DNA of 64,000 bases, from assembly GCF_000702265.1 (NCBI RefSeq), contig NZ_JNKZ01000010.1, positions 119,414 through 183,413 of the forward strand. Reading direction: 5' to 3'. The notes beneath the pieces are model-generated. The model did no database searches, was not told the origin of the DNA, and saw nothing but the letters and a program-made list of their open reading frames with translations. Of the stretch, positions 26,557 through 35,095 are shown one piece after another (position 1 is the stretch's first letter; each line of letters opens with the position of its first letter). A program made the translations under genes and the position numbers. The stretch is from Butyrivibrio sp. NC2002 (GTDB lineage Bacteria; Bacillota; Clostridia; Lachnospirales; Lachnospiraceae).

Positions 26557-26691
26557 AAAGCCCCCTAAATTAAAGTAGACACTATAAATAAAAGTTATCA
26601 TTTTGCAAAATCTTTTTCAATCAGGGCTTGATTTTCAAGTCATCTTTAATATGATTGATAGAGGGAAATATAAAGTATCAGGAGGATGAAA

Positions 26692-28368
26692 ATGAAATTT
26701 TCAGAAATGCCATATAACCACATCGACATGGATGAGGTTAAAAAATTTTTTGATGAGCTTATAGAGAAAAGTAAAAATGCAAAGAGTGGCGAAGAACAGT
26801 TCGAACTTCACCGGAAATACTACGAATTCATAGGCGAGATCAGAACAAACATCATTATCGGTGAGTTCAGACATAATGTAGATACTACAGAAGAGTACTA
26901 TGCCAAGGAGAATGACTATATCGATGAGATAAGACCTCTTATTTCGCAGTACGAAAATGAATATACAAAAGTGATATTCAACTCTCCTTACAGAGACTAT
27001 CTTGAAGAAAAGATAGGTCATCTTGCATTTAAGAACATGGAACTTGCAATGTCATCGATCGATGAGAAGATCCTTCCTCTTATGCAGGAGGAAAATGCAC
27101 TTATCAGTAAGTATGACAAGATCATTGCATCTGCTAAGATTTTGTTTGATGGAGAGGAATACAACATATCACTCCTTAGAAAAAAGCTTACAGATGAGGA
27201 CAGAGATACAAGAAAACGTGCCTGGAAAGCGCTCAGTGACTACTTTGTATCGGTAACAAGTGATATCGATGATATATATGATCAGCTTGTTAAGAACAGG
27301 ACAAAGCAGGCAAAAGAGCTTGGATATGACAACTATATCGAACTTGGTTACAACCGTATGATGAGAAATTCATACAGAAGAGCTGAGGTTGAGAATTTCA
27401 GAAAACAGGTTAAAGAGAGCTTTGTTCCTTTTGTATGCAAGATCCAGGAAGCAAGAAGGAAGCAGATAGGCGTTTCAGAGCTGAAATATTACGACAATGA
27501 CGTATTCTTTGCAAACGGTAATCCTGCACCCACAGGAACTCCCGAAGAAATAATGCAGTCAGGACTTGAAATGTACAAGGAACTCTCACCGGAGACTGCA
27601 GAATTTTTTGATTTCATGACCAAAAATGAGTTGTTTGACGTACTTGGTAGAAAAACCAAGAAGCAGGGCGGTTATATGGACTTTTTGCCCAAATACAAGG
27701 CGCCCATCATTTTTGCTAACTTCAACGGAACAAGCGGTGATGTAGATGTTATTACTCATGAGTGCGGACATGCATTTCAGGGCTATGTTACAAGAAATGA
27801 AGAGATACTTGAACATAATGATCTTACGATGGAAACAGCTGAGATCCACTCAATGTCCATGGAATACTTTACATACGGTTGGATGAACAAGTTCTTTGGT
27901 GACAGGTCAGATGATTATCTGAAGATGCATCTGGAGGATTCTATCACCTTTATCCCATATGGATGTATGGTAGATGAATTCCAGCACATCGTTTATGAGA
28001 AGCCGGAAATGACTCCTGCAGAGAGAAAAGAAGTGTGGAAGAACCTTGAAAAGACATACAGACCCTGGCTTGATTTTGATGGAGATCCGTTCTTTGATGA
28101 AGGCGGATTCTGGCAGAAACAGGGACATATTTTCTGGAGTCCGTTCTATTACATTGATTATGTTCTTGCAAGCGTTATTGCTATGCAGTTCAAGGTATGG
28201 ATGGATAAGGACTACAAGGATGCATGGAATCACTATCTTGAACTGTGCAAGCTGTCAGTAAAGAAGCCCTATGAGGAAGAACTTCTTGAGGTTGGATTAA
28301 AGAGCCCCTTCAAAGACGGTACTATCAGCAGCCTTGTAAAGGATATGGAAGCTAAAGTTGAACTGTAA
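26692..28368 (+). CDS. M3 family oligoendopeptidase (PepF-like)
   Basis: About 558 residues. It is a cytoplasmic zinc peptidase cleaving short peptides. The zinc site is HECGH (His356, Glu357, His360), followed about 28 residues later by the METAEIHSMSMEYF helix with the third ligand Glu. The ATG at 26686 overlaps GGAGG (26681-26685), so the ATG at 26692, 6 bases behind it, is the likely start. The mnmA gene begins just downstream. Confidence 0.92.
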   Translation: MKFSEMPYNHIDMDEVKKFFDELIEKSKNAKSGEEQFELHRKYYEFIGEIRTNIIIGEFRHNVDTTEEYYAKENDYIDEIRPLISQYENEYTKVIFNSPYRDYLEEKIGHLAFKNMELAMSSIDEKILPLMQEENALISKYDKIIASAKILFDGEEYNISLLRKKLTDEDRDTRKRAWKALSDYFVSVTSDIDDIYDQLVKNRTKQAKELGYDNYIELGYNRMMRNSYRRAEVENFRKQVKESFVPFVCKIQEARRKQIGVSELKYYDNDVFFANGNPAPTGTPEEIMQSGLEMYKELSPETAEFFDFMTKNELFDVLGRKTKKQGGYMDFLPKYKAPIIFANFNGTSGDVDVITHECGHAFQGYVTRNEEILEHNDLTMETAEIHSMSMEYFTYGWMNKFFGDRSDDYLKMHLEDSITFIPYGCMVDEFQHIVYEKPEMTPAERKEVWKNLEKTYRPWLDFDGDPFFDEGGFWQKQGHIFWSPFYYIDYVLASVIAMQFKVWMDKDYKDAWNHYLELCKLSVKKPYEEELLEVGLKSPFKDGTISSLVKDMEAKVEL

Positions 28369-28406
28369 TGCGTAAGTAAATGTACGCAATAATGAAAGAA
28401 TCAAGA

Positions 28407-29468
28407 ATGAGTAAAATTGTAGTTGGAATGAGCGGTGGCGTGGATAGTGCTGTAACAGCATATCTTTTAAAAGCTGCCGGTCATGAAGTAATTGGAGTTA
28501 CACTAAAAACATGGGTAAGCGAAACCGGAGAACTCTCCAGGTGTTGCGAAATAGACGAGGCCGGCGCTGTATGCGACAGCCTCGGCATCCCTTTTTATGC
28601 GGTAAATTGCATGATGGAGTTCAGAAAGCACGTAACAGAGCCGTTTGTCGATGACTATGTTAACGGACGCACTCCTAACCCCTGTGTTGAATGCAACAAA
28701 TATGTTAAATGGGAGCAGCTTCTGAAAATAGCGGATTCAATGGGAGCGCAGTATGTAGCTACAGGTCACTATGCCTATATTGATAAGCTGGAAAATGGAA
28801 GGTACGCTGTAAGACAAGCTGAGTACGCGGCAAAAGATCAGACATATATGCTGTATAAACTTACTCAGGAGCAGCTTTCGCGGACTATTATGCCTCTTGG
28901 AAAGCTCTCAAAGGATGAGGTCAGAAAAATAGCTGAGAGCGCTGGGATTCCGGTAGCACATAAGGCTGATTCTCAGGAGATTTGCTTTGTTCCGGACGGA
29001 GATTACGGCAATTATATCGAATCCCAGAGTATGACAGATATCCCGCAAAGTGGTAATTTTGTCGATGAAGAAGGCAATGTACTTGGAAAACATAAGGGAA
29101 TAATCCATTATACTGTAGGTCAGAGACGCGGACTTGGACTTGCTCTTGGATACCATGCATACGTAAAAAAGATCGATGTCGAAAACAATACAGTTGTTAT
29201 TTCAACCAATGAGTCACTCTTTTCAGACGAGATAACCTGCGACGACCTTAATTTTATGTCTATTGACAATATCGCAGAAAATGAGGAAATATCTGCGGTT
29301 GCGCGCATTAGATATCACCATGCCGGAGAAAAGGCTGTTATAAGAAGGACCGGAGAAGATGAACTTAGCATCAAATTCGAGAAACCTGTAAGAGCCGCCA
29401 CACCCGGACAATCAGTGGTTTTTTATGATAACAATGGATATGTTATCGGCGGTGGCAAAATAAAATAA
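28407..29468 (+). CDS. mnmA: tRNA-specific 2-thiouridylase
   Basis: About 353 residues. It adds sulfur to U34 of tRNAs for Lys, Glu and Gln. The PP-loop GMSGGVDSAV is at the N-terminus; the catalytic cysteines are in PNPCVECNKYVKW and DSQEICFVPDGDY. The frame is open from 28380 and there is no clear ribosome site; the ATG at 28407 (MSKIVVGMSGG) fits the family best. It is only some 40 bp behind the M3 peptidase gene and probably co-transcribed with it. Confidence 0.94.
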   Translation: MSKIVVGMSGGVDSAVTAYLLKAAGHEVIGVTLKTWVSETGELSRCCEIDEAGAVCDSLGIPFYAVNCMMEFRKHVTEPFVDDYVNGRTPNPCVECNKYVKWEQLLKIADSMGAQYVATGHYAYIDKLENGRYAVRQAEYAAKDQTYMLYKLTQEQLSRTIMPLGKLSKDEVRKIAESAGIPVAHKADSQEICFVPDGDYGNYIESQSMTDIPQSGNFVDEEGNVLGKHKGIIHYTVGQRRGLGLALGYHAYVKKIDVENNTVVISTNESLFSDEITCDDLNFMSIDNIAENEEISAVARIRYHHAGEKAVIRRTGEDELSIKFEKPVRAATPGQSVVFYDNNGYVIGGGKIK

Positions 29469-29477
29469 GTGTTTCAG

Positions 29478-29508
29478 ATAGCTCTTGATAATTGTTATCA
29501 AGAGCTAT
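29478..29508. terminator. Perfect hairpin behind mnmA
   Basis: ATAGCTCTTGATAA-TTG-TTATCAAGAGCTAT is a 14-bp stem with no T run. It probably protects the mRNA end or terminates weakly. Confidence 0.5.
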
Positions 29509-29511
29509 TAC

Positions 29512-29562
29512 TTGATAATTGAGTTAGTGTATGCTAACATATCAGAGTTAGCGATAGCTAAC
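29512..29562 (+). promoter_or_regulatory. Flavodoxin promoter with GTTAGC/GCTAAC palindromes
   Basis: TTGATA (29512-29517) and TAACAT (29535-29540) have a 17-bp spacer. GTTAG-TGTATG-CTAAC (29523-29538) overlaps the promoter, and GTTAGC-GATA-GCTAAC (29547-29562) lies at the expected start point. Nearly the same palindrome occurs at 54703-54718 in front of the ABC exporter operon. Confidence 0.5.
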
Positions 29563-29612
29563 ATGTGTCGTATATAGTTATTACATAAAATATTATCAGG
29601 AGGATGTATACA

Positions 29613-30044
29613 ATGAGTAAAGTTAAGGTTGTTTTCTGGACGGGGAGCGGTAATACACAGGCTATGGCTGATGCGGTTGCAAGTGGAATAACAGGTGCAG
29701 GCGGGGAAGCTGAGGTTACAACTTTTGATGCTATTACACCTTCAGAAGCTGCTTCTGAGAATGTTATCGCTTTTGGTTGTCCCGCAATGGGAGCAGAAGT
29801 CCTTGAAGAGGGCACAGTTGAGCCTTTCATGGCTGAATATGAAACAAAATGCAGCGGCAAGAAGGTAGCTCTTTTTGGTTCATACGGATGGGGAGACGGA
29901 CAGTGGATGAGAGACTGGCAGGACAGACTTACAAGCGCTGGAGCCCAGATAATCGGAGGCGAAGGCGTTATATGCAACAATGCTCCTGATGCTGATGCCA
30001 TTGCAGCTTGCGAGGATATAGGAAGACAGCTTGCTCAAGCATAA
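29613..30044 (+). CDS. Flavodoxin
   Basis: 143 residues. It is an FMN electron carrier in the cytoplasm. The phosphate-binding loop WTGSGNTQAMA is at residues 10-20, with GCPAMGAEVLE and FGSYGWGDGQWM in the isoalloxazine-contacting positions. AGGAGG lies upstream of the ATG at 29613; the earlier ATG at 29604 overlaps it. A DUF3793 gene follows after 23 bp, a pairing I recall from other Clostridia. Confidence 0.95.
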   Translation: MSKVKVVFWTGSGNTQAMADAVASGITGAGGEAEVTTFDAITPSEAASENVIAFGCPAMGAEVLEEGTVEPFMAEYETKCSGKKVALFGSYGWGDGQWMRDWQDRLTSAGAQIIGGEGVICNNAPDADAIAACEDIGRQLAQA

Positions 30045-30067
30045 ATACTTGTATAGAGGTTTTTTTA

Positions 30068-30622
30068 ATGGGAAGTGATGTGTATGCAAATATAGACTGG
30101 GGCGACATAAGGCACATGATAGTATTTCACTGTGCACCGGTACTTGCCGGTCTTAAAATATCCAACATGATGGTAACAAGTGAAGGCGGATATAGAGATG
30201 CCTGCATTTTTCTAAGAGGGTCAAACGTAGAGATATACGTACTTTCAAGGATAAATGGAAAAGTTGTTCTACTTCTATTTAACAGACATAAGCTTAATAC
30301 ATATCTTAACGTGAGAGAAAATGCTGATTTCCTAAAACAAATGGGGCATGAAAAGTGTGATCCTGAAAGCGTACTTTCAGAGCTGGCAAAAAGATATGTG
30401 AAATATCAAAAACGATTATCGGGATTTCCGCATGAGCTCGGAATCGTGCTTGGCTACCCGCTTTGCGATGTCATCGGCTTTATGAGGAATGAGGGGCAAA
30501 ACTACCTGATAAGCGGATATTGGAAGGTATATGCTGGTGTTGAGCAGGCGAAAGCTCTTTTCAAGGCATATGATGATGCTACAGAGAAGATGCTCAGGGC
30601 ACTTTTTGCAGAAAAAATTTAG
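30068..30622 (+). CDS. DUF3793 family protein
   Basis: 184 residues from the ATG at 30068 with an AGAGG ribosome site. The typical DUF3793 core is visible near the C-terminus (FPHELGIVLGYPLCDVIGFM, then SGYWKVYAGVEQAKALFKAYD). The N-terminal half has the CAPVLAGLKISNMM block. Function unknown. The close link to flavodoxin suggests a redox or iron-related role, by context only. Confidence 0.8.
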   Translation: MGSDVYANIDWGDIRHMIVFHCAPVLAGLKISNMMVTSEGGYRDACIFLRGSNVEIYVLSRINGKVVLLLFNRHKLNTYLNVRENADFLKQMGHEKCDPESVLSELAKRYVKYQKRLSGFPHELGIVLGYPLCDVIGFMRNEGQNYLISGYWKVYAGVEQAKALFKAYDDATEKMLRALFAEKI

Positions 30623-30761
30623 TGAAAGTTTAGAGTTTGCGCATATAAAGAGCCGGTTTAGGTGTTATAATTTTTTATAGACTATGGAATTTTTATGTTA
30701 ATTATTGGTTAGCTAAAGATTTGATAATGCCTAAATAAAAGAGGGAACATGGGACCGGTAA

Positions 30762-32534
30762 ATGAAACAGTATAATTATGAGCTTACATGTCCTCAGGAT
30801 GCAGGTAAAGCATTGGAAGAGGTTTATGCCTACACTCAGGGACAGCAATATAAATCTATTTTATTTCACTTATTTACAATTAAATTCGACAGCGAAAAAA
30901 TAAATGAAGTCCAGAAAATGATTCTGGATGTTTTTCCGGACGCATATATAGCCGGTACGAGCTCGAATGGTGACATTTGTGATGGTCATCTTGCAGAGTA
31001 CGGAATGGTTATGTCTGCGTCTGTTTTTGATTCTACAGATATCGATGTGTCTCTTCTGGAATGTGAGCCGGGGAATGAGCCTGAAATAGGCAGAAAAATC
31101 TGTGAAATCATAGATAGCTCTGAAAATATAAAAGCTGCAGAGATCCTCATCACTCTAAAGAGTATTAATAGCAATGATATACTCAGAGAAGCCGAGAAGT
31201 GCAGAAAAGATGTGAAGATTTTCGGCGGCGGCAGTGCCGGCTTCAATATCGACATGACAGACACCAGGGTCGTTGCAGGCGATAAATTAAGCGACAAAGG
31301 CGTTGCCCTTGTAACCTATTCAGGGAATGATTTTTATATAGACATTCACCATGCCATAGGATGGAAAGCGCTTGGAAAAGACCTTACTGTAACAAAAATA
31401 GAAGATAAGAGGCTTTATGAGCTCGACAATATACCGGCAGGTCAGATATACAGCAAGTACCTTGACATCCAGCCTGATGAGAACTTTTTTAAAAATATGC
31501 TCGAATTTCCGCTTATGTCGAGGCAGCATGGCTATGAGGTTTTGAGGCTACCTTTTTCCTGCAGAATGGAGGACAATTCAATTCTCCTTGCAGCTGCTGT
31601 GAAAAAAGGTTCTACCGTCAATCTCTCGTACGGGGATCCGGACGTGATAAGAACTGATGTGAATGCCCTTGTGGAAAAAACCAAAAACTTTGCGCCACAG
31701 GCGGTATTTCTCTATTCCTGCGGTGTCAGAAGGCTGTATTGGAAATATCTTATAAACAAAGAGACCGGTCCTTTTAGTCTTATAGCGCCTGTTAGCGGCT
31801 TTTATTCAAGCGGCGAGATCATGAGAATGGACGATTATATAATAGAGCATCACGTTACTCTTATAGCAATAGGCATGCGTGAAGGGGGAGAAGCAGAGGC
31901 TCAACCCACCGGTATCGGCGATAAAGCCATTGCAATGACTGAGGAACAGAAAATGCATGGCCAGCTCTCAATGGTAAGGCGCCTTGCTAATTTCATAAAT
32001 GTTACCTCCAAAGAACTGATACAGGCCAATGAAGAATTGCAGAGAATGGCTGACACAGATGCTCTTACCGGAATGTATAACAGAAGAATGCTTGATAAAC
32101 TTATCAGAACCGGTCTGGATCATGTGAAAAAATTTGATGTTAAGGTAGTTATAGGCATCATAGATATTGATGATTTTAAAGAAGTGAACGACACTTACGG
32201 GCATGCTATGGGAGATGAGGTACTGCGCGTAGTAACAAGAATAATACAGAATGAGATAGATAAAATAGATGGCGCTATATGCGGCAGATACGGCGGAGAA
32301 GAATTCTTGTTTCTGATCCCGCATCTCAGTCTTGATGAGGCTATTGAAAAAGTTGAGAAAATAAGAGCTGAGGTCGAGGAAACAAGTTTCGAGGATGTAG
32401 GGCATAAGACGATAAGTATCGGTATGTCGCAATACCATAAAGGTGATAATATAGAGCAGTTTTTCGAGCATGCTGACAGTGCGCTGTACGAAGCAAAAGG
32501 CTCAGGAAAAAACAAAATCTGTGTATGTAAATAA
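30762..32534 (+). CDS. FIST sensor - GGDEF diguanylate cyclase
   Basis: 590 residues, cytoplasmic with no membrane segment. A FIST_N domain (about 35-225, AGTSSNGDICDGH block) and a FIST_C domain (about 235-390) are thought to bind small ligands such as amino acids. A linker coiled coil then leads to a GGDEF domain (about 425-590) with the active motif RYGGEEFLF and DIDDFKEVNDTYGHAMGDEVL. It should make cyclic di-GMP from GTP. The inhibitory RxxD site five residues ahead of GGEEF is missing. It starts its own unit after about 140 bp of AT-rich DNA. Confidence 0.93.
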   Translation: MKQYNYELTCPQDAGKALEEVYAYTQGQQYKSILFHLFTIKFDSEKINEVQKMILDVFPDAYIAGTSSNGDICDGHLAEYGMVMSASVFDSTDIDVSLLECEPGNEPEIGRKICEIIDSSENIKAAEILITLKSINSNDILREAEKCRKDVKIFGGGSAGFNIDMTDTRVVAGDKLSDKGVALVTYSGNDFYIDIHHAIGWKALGKDLTVTKIEDKRLYELDNIPAGQIYSKYLDIQPDENFFKNMLEFPLMSRQHGYEVLRLPFSCRMEDNSILLAAAVKKGSTVNLSYGDPDVIRTDVNALVEKTKNFAPQAVFLYSCGVRRLYWKYLINKETGPFSLIAPVSGFYSSGEIMRMDDYIIEHHVTLIAIGMREGGEAEAQPTGIGDKAIAMTEEQKMHGQLSMVRRLANFINVTSKELIQANEELQRMADTDALTGMYNRRMLDKLIRTGLDHVKKFDVKVVIGIIDIDDFKEVNDTYGHAMGDEVLRVVTRIIQNEIDKIDGAICGRYGGEEFLFLIPHLSLDEAIEKVEKIRAEVEETSFEDVGHKTISIGMSQYHKGDNIEQFFEHADSALYEAKGSGKNKICVCK

Positions 32535-32564
32535 ACGATTTTCATGGATTTGACTTAACAATTA

Positions 32565-32614
32565 AGCACAACATGATGACATGACATCAAAACAACATGA
32601 CATCATGCTGTGCT
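32565..32614. terminator. 19-bp hairpin with CATGATG words
   Basis: Left arm 32565-32583 (AGCACAACATGATGACATG) and right arm 32596-32614 pair with two mismatches. There is no T run. It separates the FIST-GGDEF gene from the deaminase-like gene and shares words with 9232-9271 and the 16-kb repeats. Confidence 0.5.
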
Positions 32615-32641
32615 ATGTTTATATATTAAAGAGGACCCCAA

Positions 32642-35095
32642 ATGACATATTTTACATGCTTTTTTCTGGATGCTGAAAAAGATATCATAGTTAGTTTATA
32701 CAGGGATTTGGACAAGATATATTACGTGCTGTCCACGCCAAATCACCATACAGGCAACCTTATCAGAAATCTGGCAGATGCATGCAAGTTGCCTCTTTCA
32801 AAAGACGACAAAGATATGCTGATAATAAAAGGAGAGGTGCCATGCTATGTTGATTCAGCCAATAATGACATATATGTTTTCAGACTGGGAAATGTAGATG
32901 TGGCAAATATTTTTCCGGATGGAAGGGTGGATATAAAAGCGCAGGTGCCAGCTATAGCCAAGACACTGATGAGCCAGACCAAGGAGTACCGCCTTGAAAA
33001 TGAGAAGACAATTTTCAGGACTTATGTGAAAAAGGACTTAAAATTCCGCTCAGACCTTCACACGCATATGAATGGCAACCTTCCCGGAGATGTCCTCATA
33101 GCATTGGGAATATGCCATCAGATAAGGTATCCGCTCTATTACGTGAAAAAACTGGATTTAAAGCTGACGGATTCTCAGTGGGAAAAGCTTGAAGCGCAGA
33201 GAATAAAGGTTGCAAGGCAGTTCGTATCCTCAGACCTTAAGGGAAAATATCTGGACAGAAGGATAAATGATAATACATTCATAAACTTTGCAGATCTGAT
33301 CCTGAATAACCTTGATAATGCAGAGATGAATATTGTGAAAATACGAGGCTCCCTTGCAGTAATTAAAGATGGACAGGCTGTTTTTACAAATCTAGAGAAG
33401 GTATATCTGTATCGCTATGTTTTCACAAAAGGGACTGAAAGTGAGGTGAAGATTGAGCTTGAACACATCGATCAGATTCCCGATATGGATGTGAGAAAAA
33501 CCTGCAGGCAGATGCTCAGGGACAGAGAAAATCCGTCTTATTGTGACAACACGATCTTCCAGGATAAGCTTTTGTGGATTGCAAGGACCTATAGATCACA
33601 AGGAGTATACTACGCAGAAATAAGCGACACTACACTTGTGAAAAAATATGAATCAATAGAAATGCTAAGACAGGTACACGAAGTAATGCCTAAGATCTAT
33701 CAGGAGACTAGTGTAATGCTCAGGTTCCTTGCGGCTATCAGAAGGATTCCTTTGACCATTGTAAAAGATGCAGTCACACCGGAAAATTATCTGGAGCAAA
33801 ACCTCGAGGTGTTAAGGGCAACTGCACTGGATCCATATGTCGCAGGGTGCGATTTTGTAGGGGAAGAGATCAATGATATCATCACTCTGGAGCCGGTATT
33901 TAGGGAGATTGTCAAGATCGCACAAGGCGACCCTTATTTTGTCATAAGAGTTCATGCCGGTGAAAACGACAGCCAAAAGGATAACATCGCTCATAGCATA
34001 GAATGTGTCAGAAATTCCCTTGCAAAGGGCCAGAAAATGCCGCATATGAGGCTTGGTCACGGACTTTATACATATAGCCCCAGGTCTCAAAAGGGAAAAG
34101 AAGTACTCAAACAACTAAAGGAAAACAAGGTTGTTGTTGAATTTCAGCTTACAAGCAATGTCAGACTGAACAACTTAAATTCGCTTGATAAACATCCGCT
34201 TAAACAATATCTGCGTCAGGGCATCTGGTGCGTGCAGGGAACAGACGGAGCCGCGCTTTACGGCACTAGCTCTGTAGACGAGCAGCTCTCACTTGAAAAA
34301 ATGCTTGGGCTGTCGGATGATGAAATGAAGCAGATGAAAGAAGCTGAGAGCAGGATAATCGAGGAAAGCAGGATGGCTTATTCTGAGAAAAAAGCCCGCT
34401 TTTACGAGATGCTAAAAGGCCGTGATATGGAGGAAGTCCTCCTTGAGAAGATGAAGGTGGTAAAGATCAGCCGAAAGCTATCCGGATCCGAGCAAAAATA
34501 TGATGCAAACAGAGAATTAAAGGACATGATAGCCGAGATTACATGGGACAGGCTGCCGGTAGCACTCATTGGCGGAAGCTTCAATACTGAGGGGCGTGCG
34601 ACCAGAGTTATGCCGGAAGCGGCCGAGCAGATAGATGAGCTTTTAAAGTATTTAAATCCGGAAGAAGTGTGCTTCGTCATAGGTCATAAACTGACGGGAT
34701 ATGAGAAATATCTGGTAGAGCATAATAAGAGAAAATTCAAGATCTATGCAGTAGTTCCGGCTCTTATAAGCGCAAAAGAAAGAGAAAAACTGCGGGAGGC
34801 CGGTGTCATTATCCGCGTATCAACCGAGGTTGAGGGAATGGGCATCTATAAGAGCTTTAACTATGAGATATTTGAAAGACGTCCCTCTGTTGTTGTCGCT
34901 TTTGATGGAAACAGCGCAGCTGCTAACCTTATACAGGAAGCCAAAAACGGAAAGGGTAAGTCGGCTATTTTTATCTGGGAACGCTCGAAAACACTTAGAC
35001 AAAAGGCAAACTCACTTCAGGGCTATGTGCGCTTTTTCGGAAAGGATGAGCCAATTGTTGAAGAATTAAAAGATATGCAAAAAGAGTATGAGTGA
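32642..35095 (+). CDS. Adenosine deaminase-like protein fused to a SLOG/LOG-like Rossmann domain
   Basis: 817 residues. The first about 125 residues are an unassigned domain. Then comes a metal-dependent deaminase barrel: LHTHMNG (His140, His142), HAGE (His438, Glu441), RLGHG (His473) and QGTDGAAL (Asp535). The second Asp of the usual TDDP motif is Gly536, so base recognition should differ from adenosine deaminase. Residues about 640-817 start VALIGGSFNTEG and read GHKLTGYEKYLVEHNKRKFK and VVAFDGNSAAANLIQEAK, resembling SLOG nucleotide-sensing folds. There is no signal peptide. The stop overlaps the start of the Y-family polymerase gene (ATGAGTGA), so the two are translationally coupled. The substrate is unknown; a nucleotide-signal or stress role is inferred. 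Confidence 0.7.
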   Translation: MTYFTCFFLDAEKDIIVSLYRDLDKIYYVLSTPNHHTGNLIRNLADACKLPLSKDDKDMLIIKGEVPCYVDSANNDIYVFRLGNVDVANIFPDGRVDIKAQVPAIAKTLMSQTKEYRLENEKTIFRTYVKKDLKFRSDLHTHMNGNLPGDVLIALGICHQIRYPLYYVKKLDLKLTDSQWEKLEAQRIKVARQFVSSDLKGKYLDRRINDNTFINFADLILNNLDNAEMNIVKIRGSLAVIKDGQAVFTNLEKVYLYRYVFTKGTESEVKIELEHIDQIPDMDVRKTCRQMLRDRENPSYCDNTIFQDKLLWIARTYRSQGVYYAEISDTTLVKKYESIEMLRQVHEVMPKIYQETSVMLRFLAAIRRIPLTIVKDAVTPENYLEQNLEVLRATALDPYVAGCDFVGEEINDIITLEPVFREIVKIAQGDPYFVIRVHAGENDSQKDNIAHSIECVRNSLAKGQKMPHMRLGHGLYTYSPRSQKGKEVLKQLKENKVVVEFQLTSNVRLNNLNSLDKHPLKQYLRQGIWCVQGTDGAALYGTSSVDEQLSLEKMLGLSDDEMKQMKEAESRIIEESRMAYSEKKARFYEMLKGRDMEEVLLEKMKVVKISRKLSGSEQKYDANRELKDMIAEITWDRLPVALIGGSFNTEGRATRVMPEAAEQIDELLKYLNPEEVCFVIGHKLTGYEKYLVEHNKRKFKIYAVVPALISAKEREKLREAGVIIRVSTEVEGMGIYKSFNYEIFERRPSVVVAFDGNSAAANLIQEAKNGKGKSAIFIWERSKTLRQKANSLQGYVRFFGKDEPIVEELKDMQKEYE

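Noticed and set aside
32565..32642. LexA/SOS box before the deaminase-polymerase operon
   Set aside because: No GAAC-N4-GTTC-like site is present; only the CATGATG hairpin.
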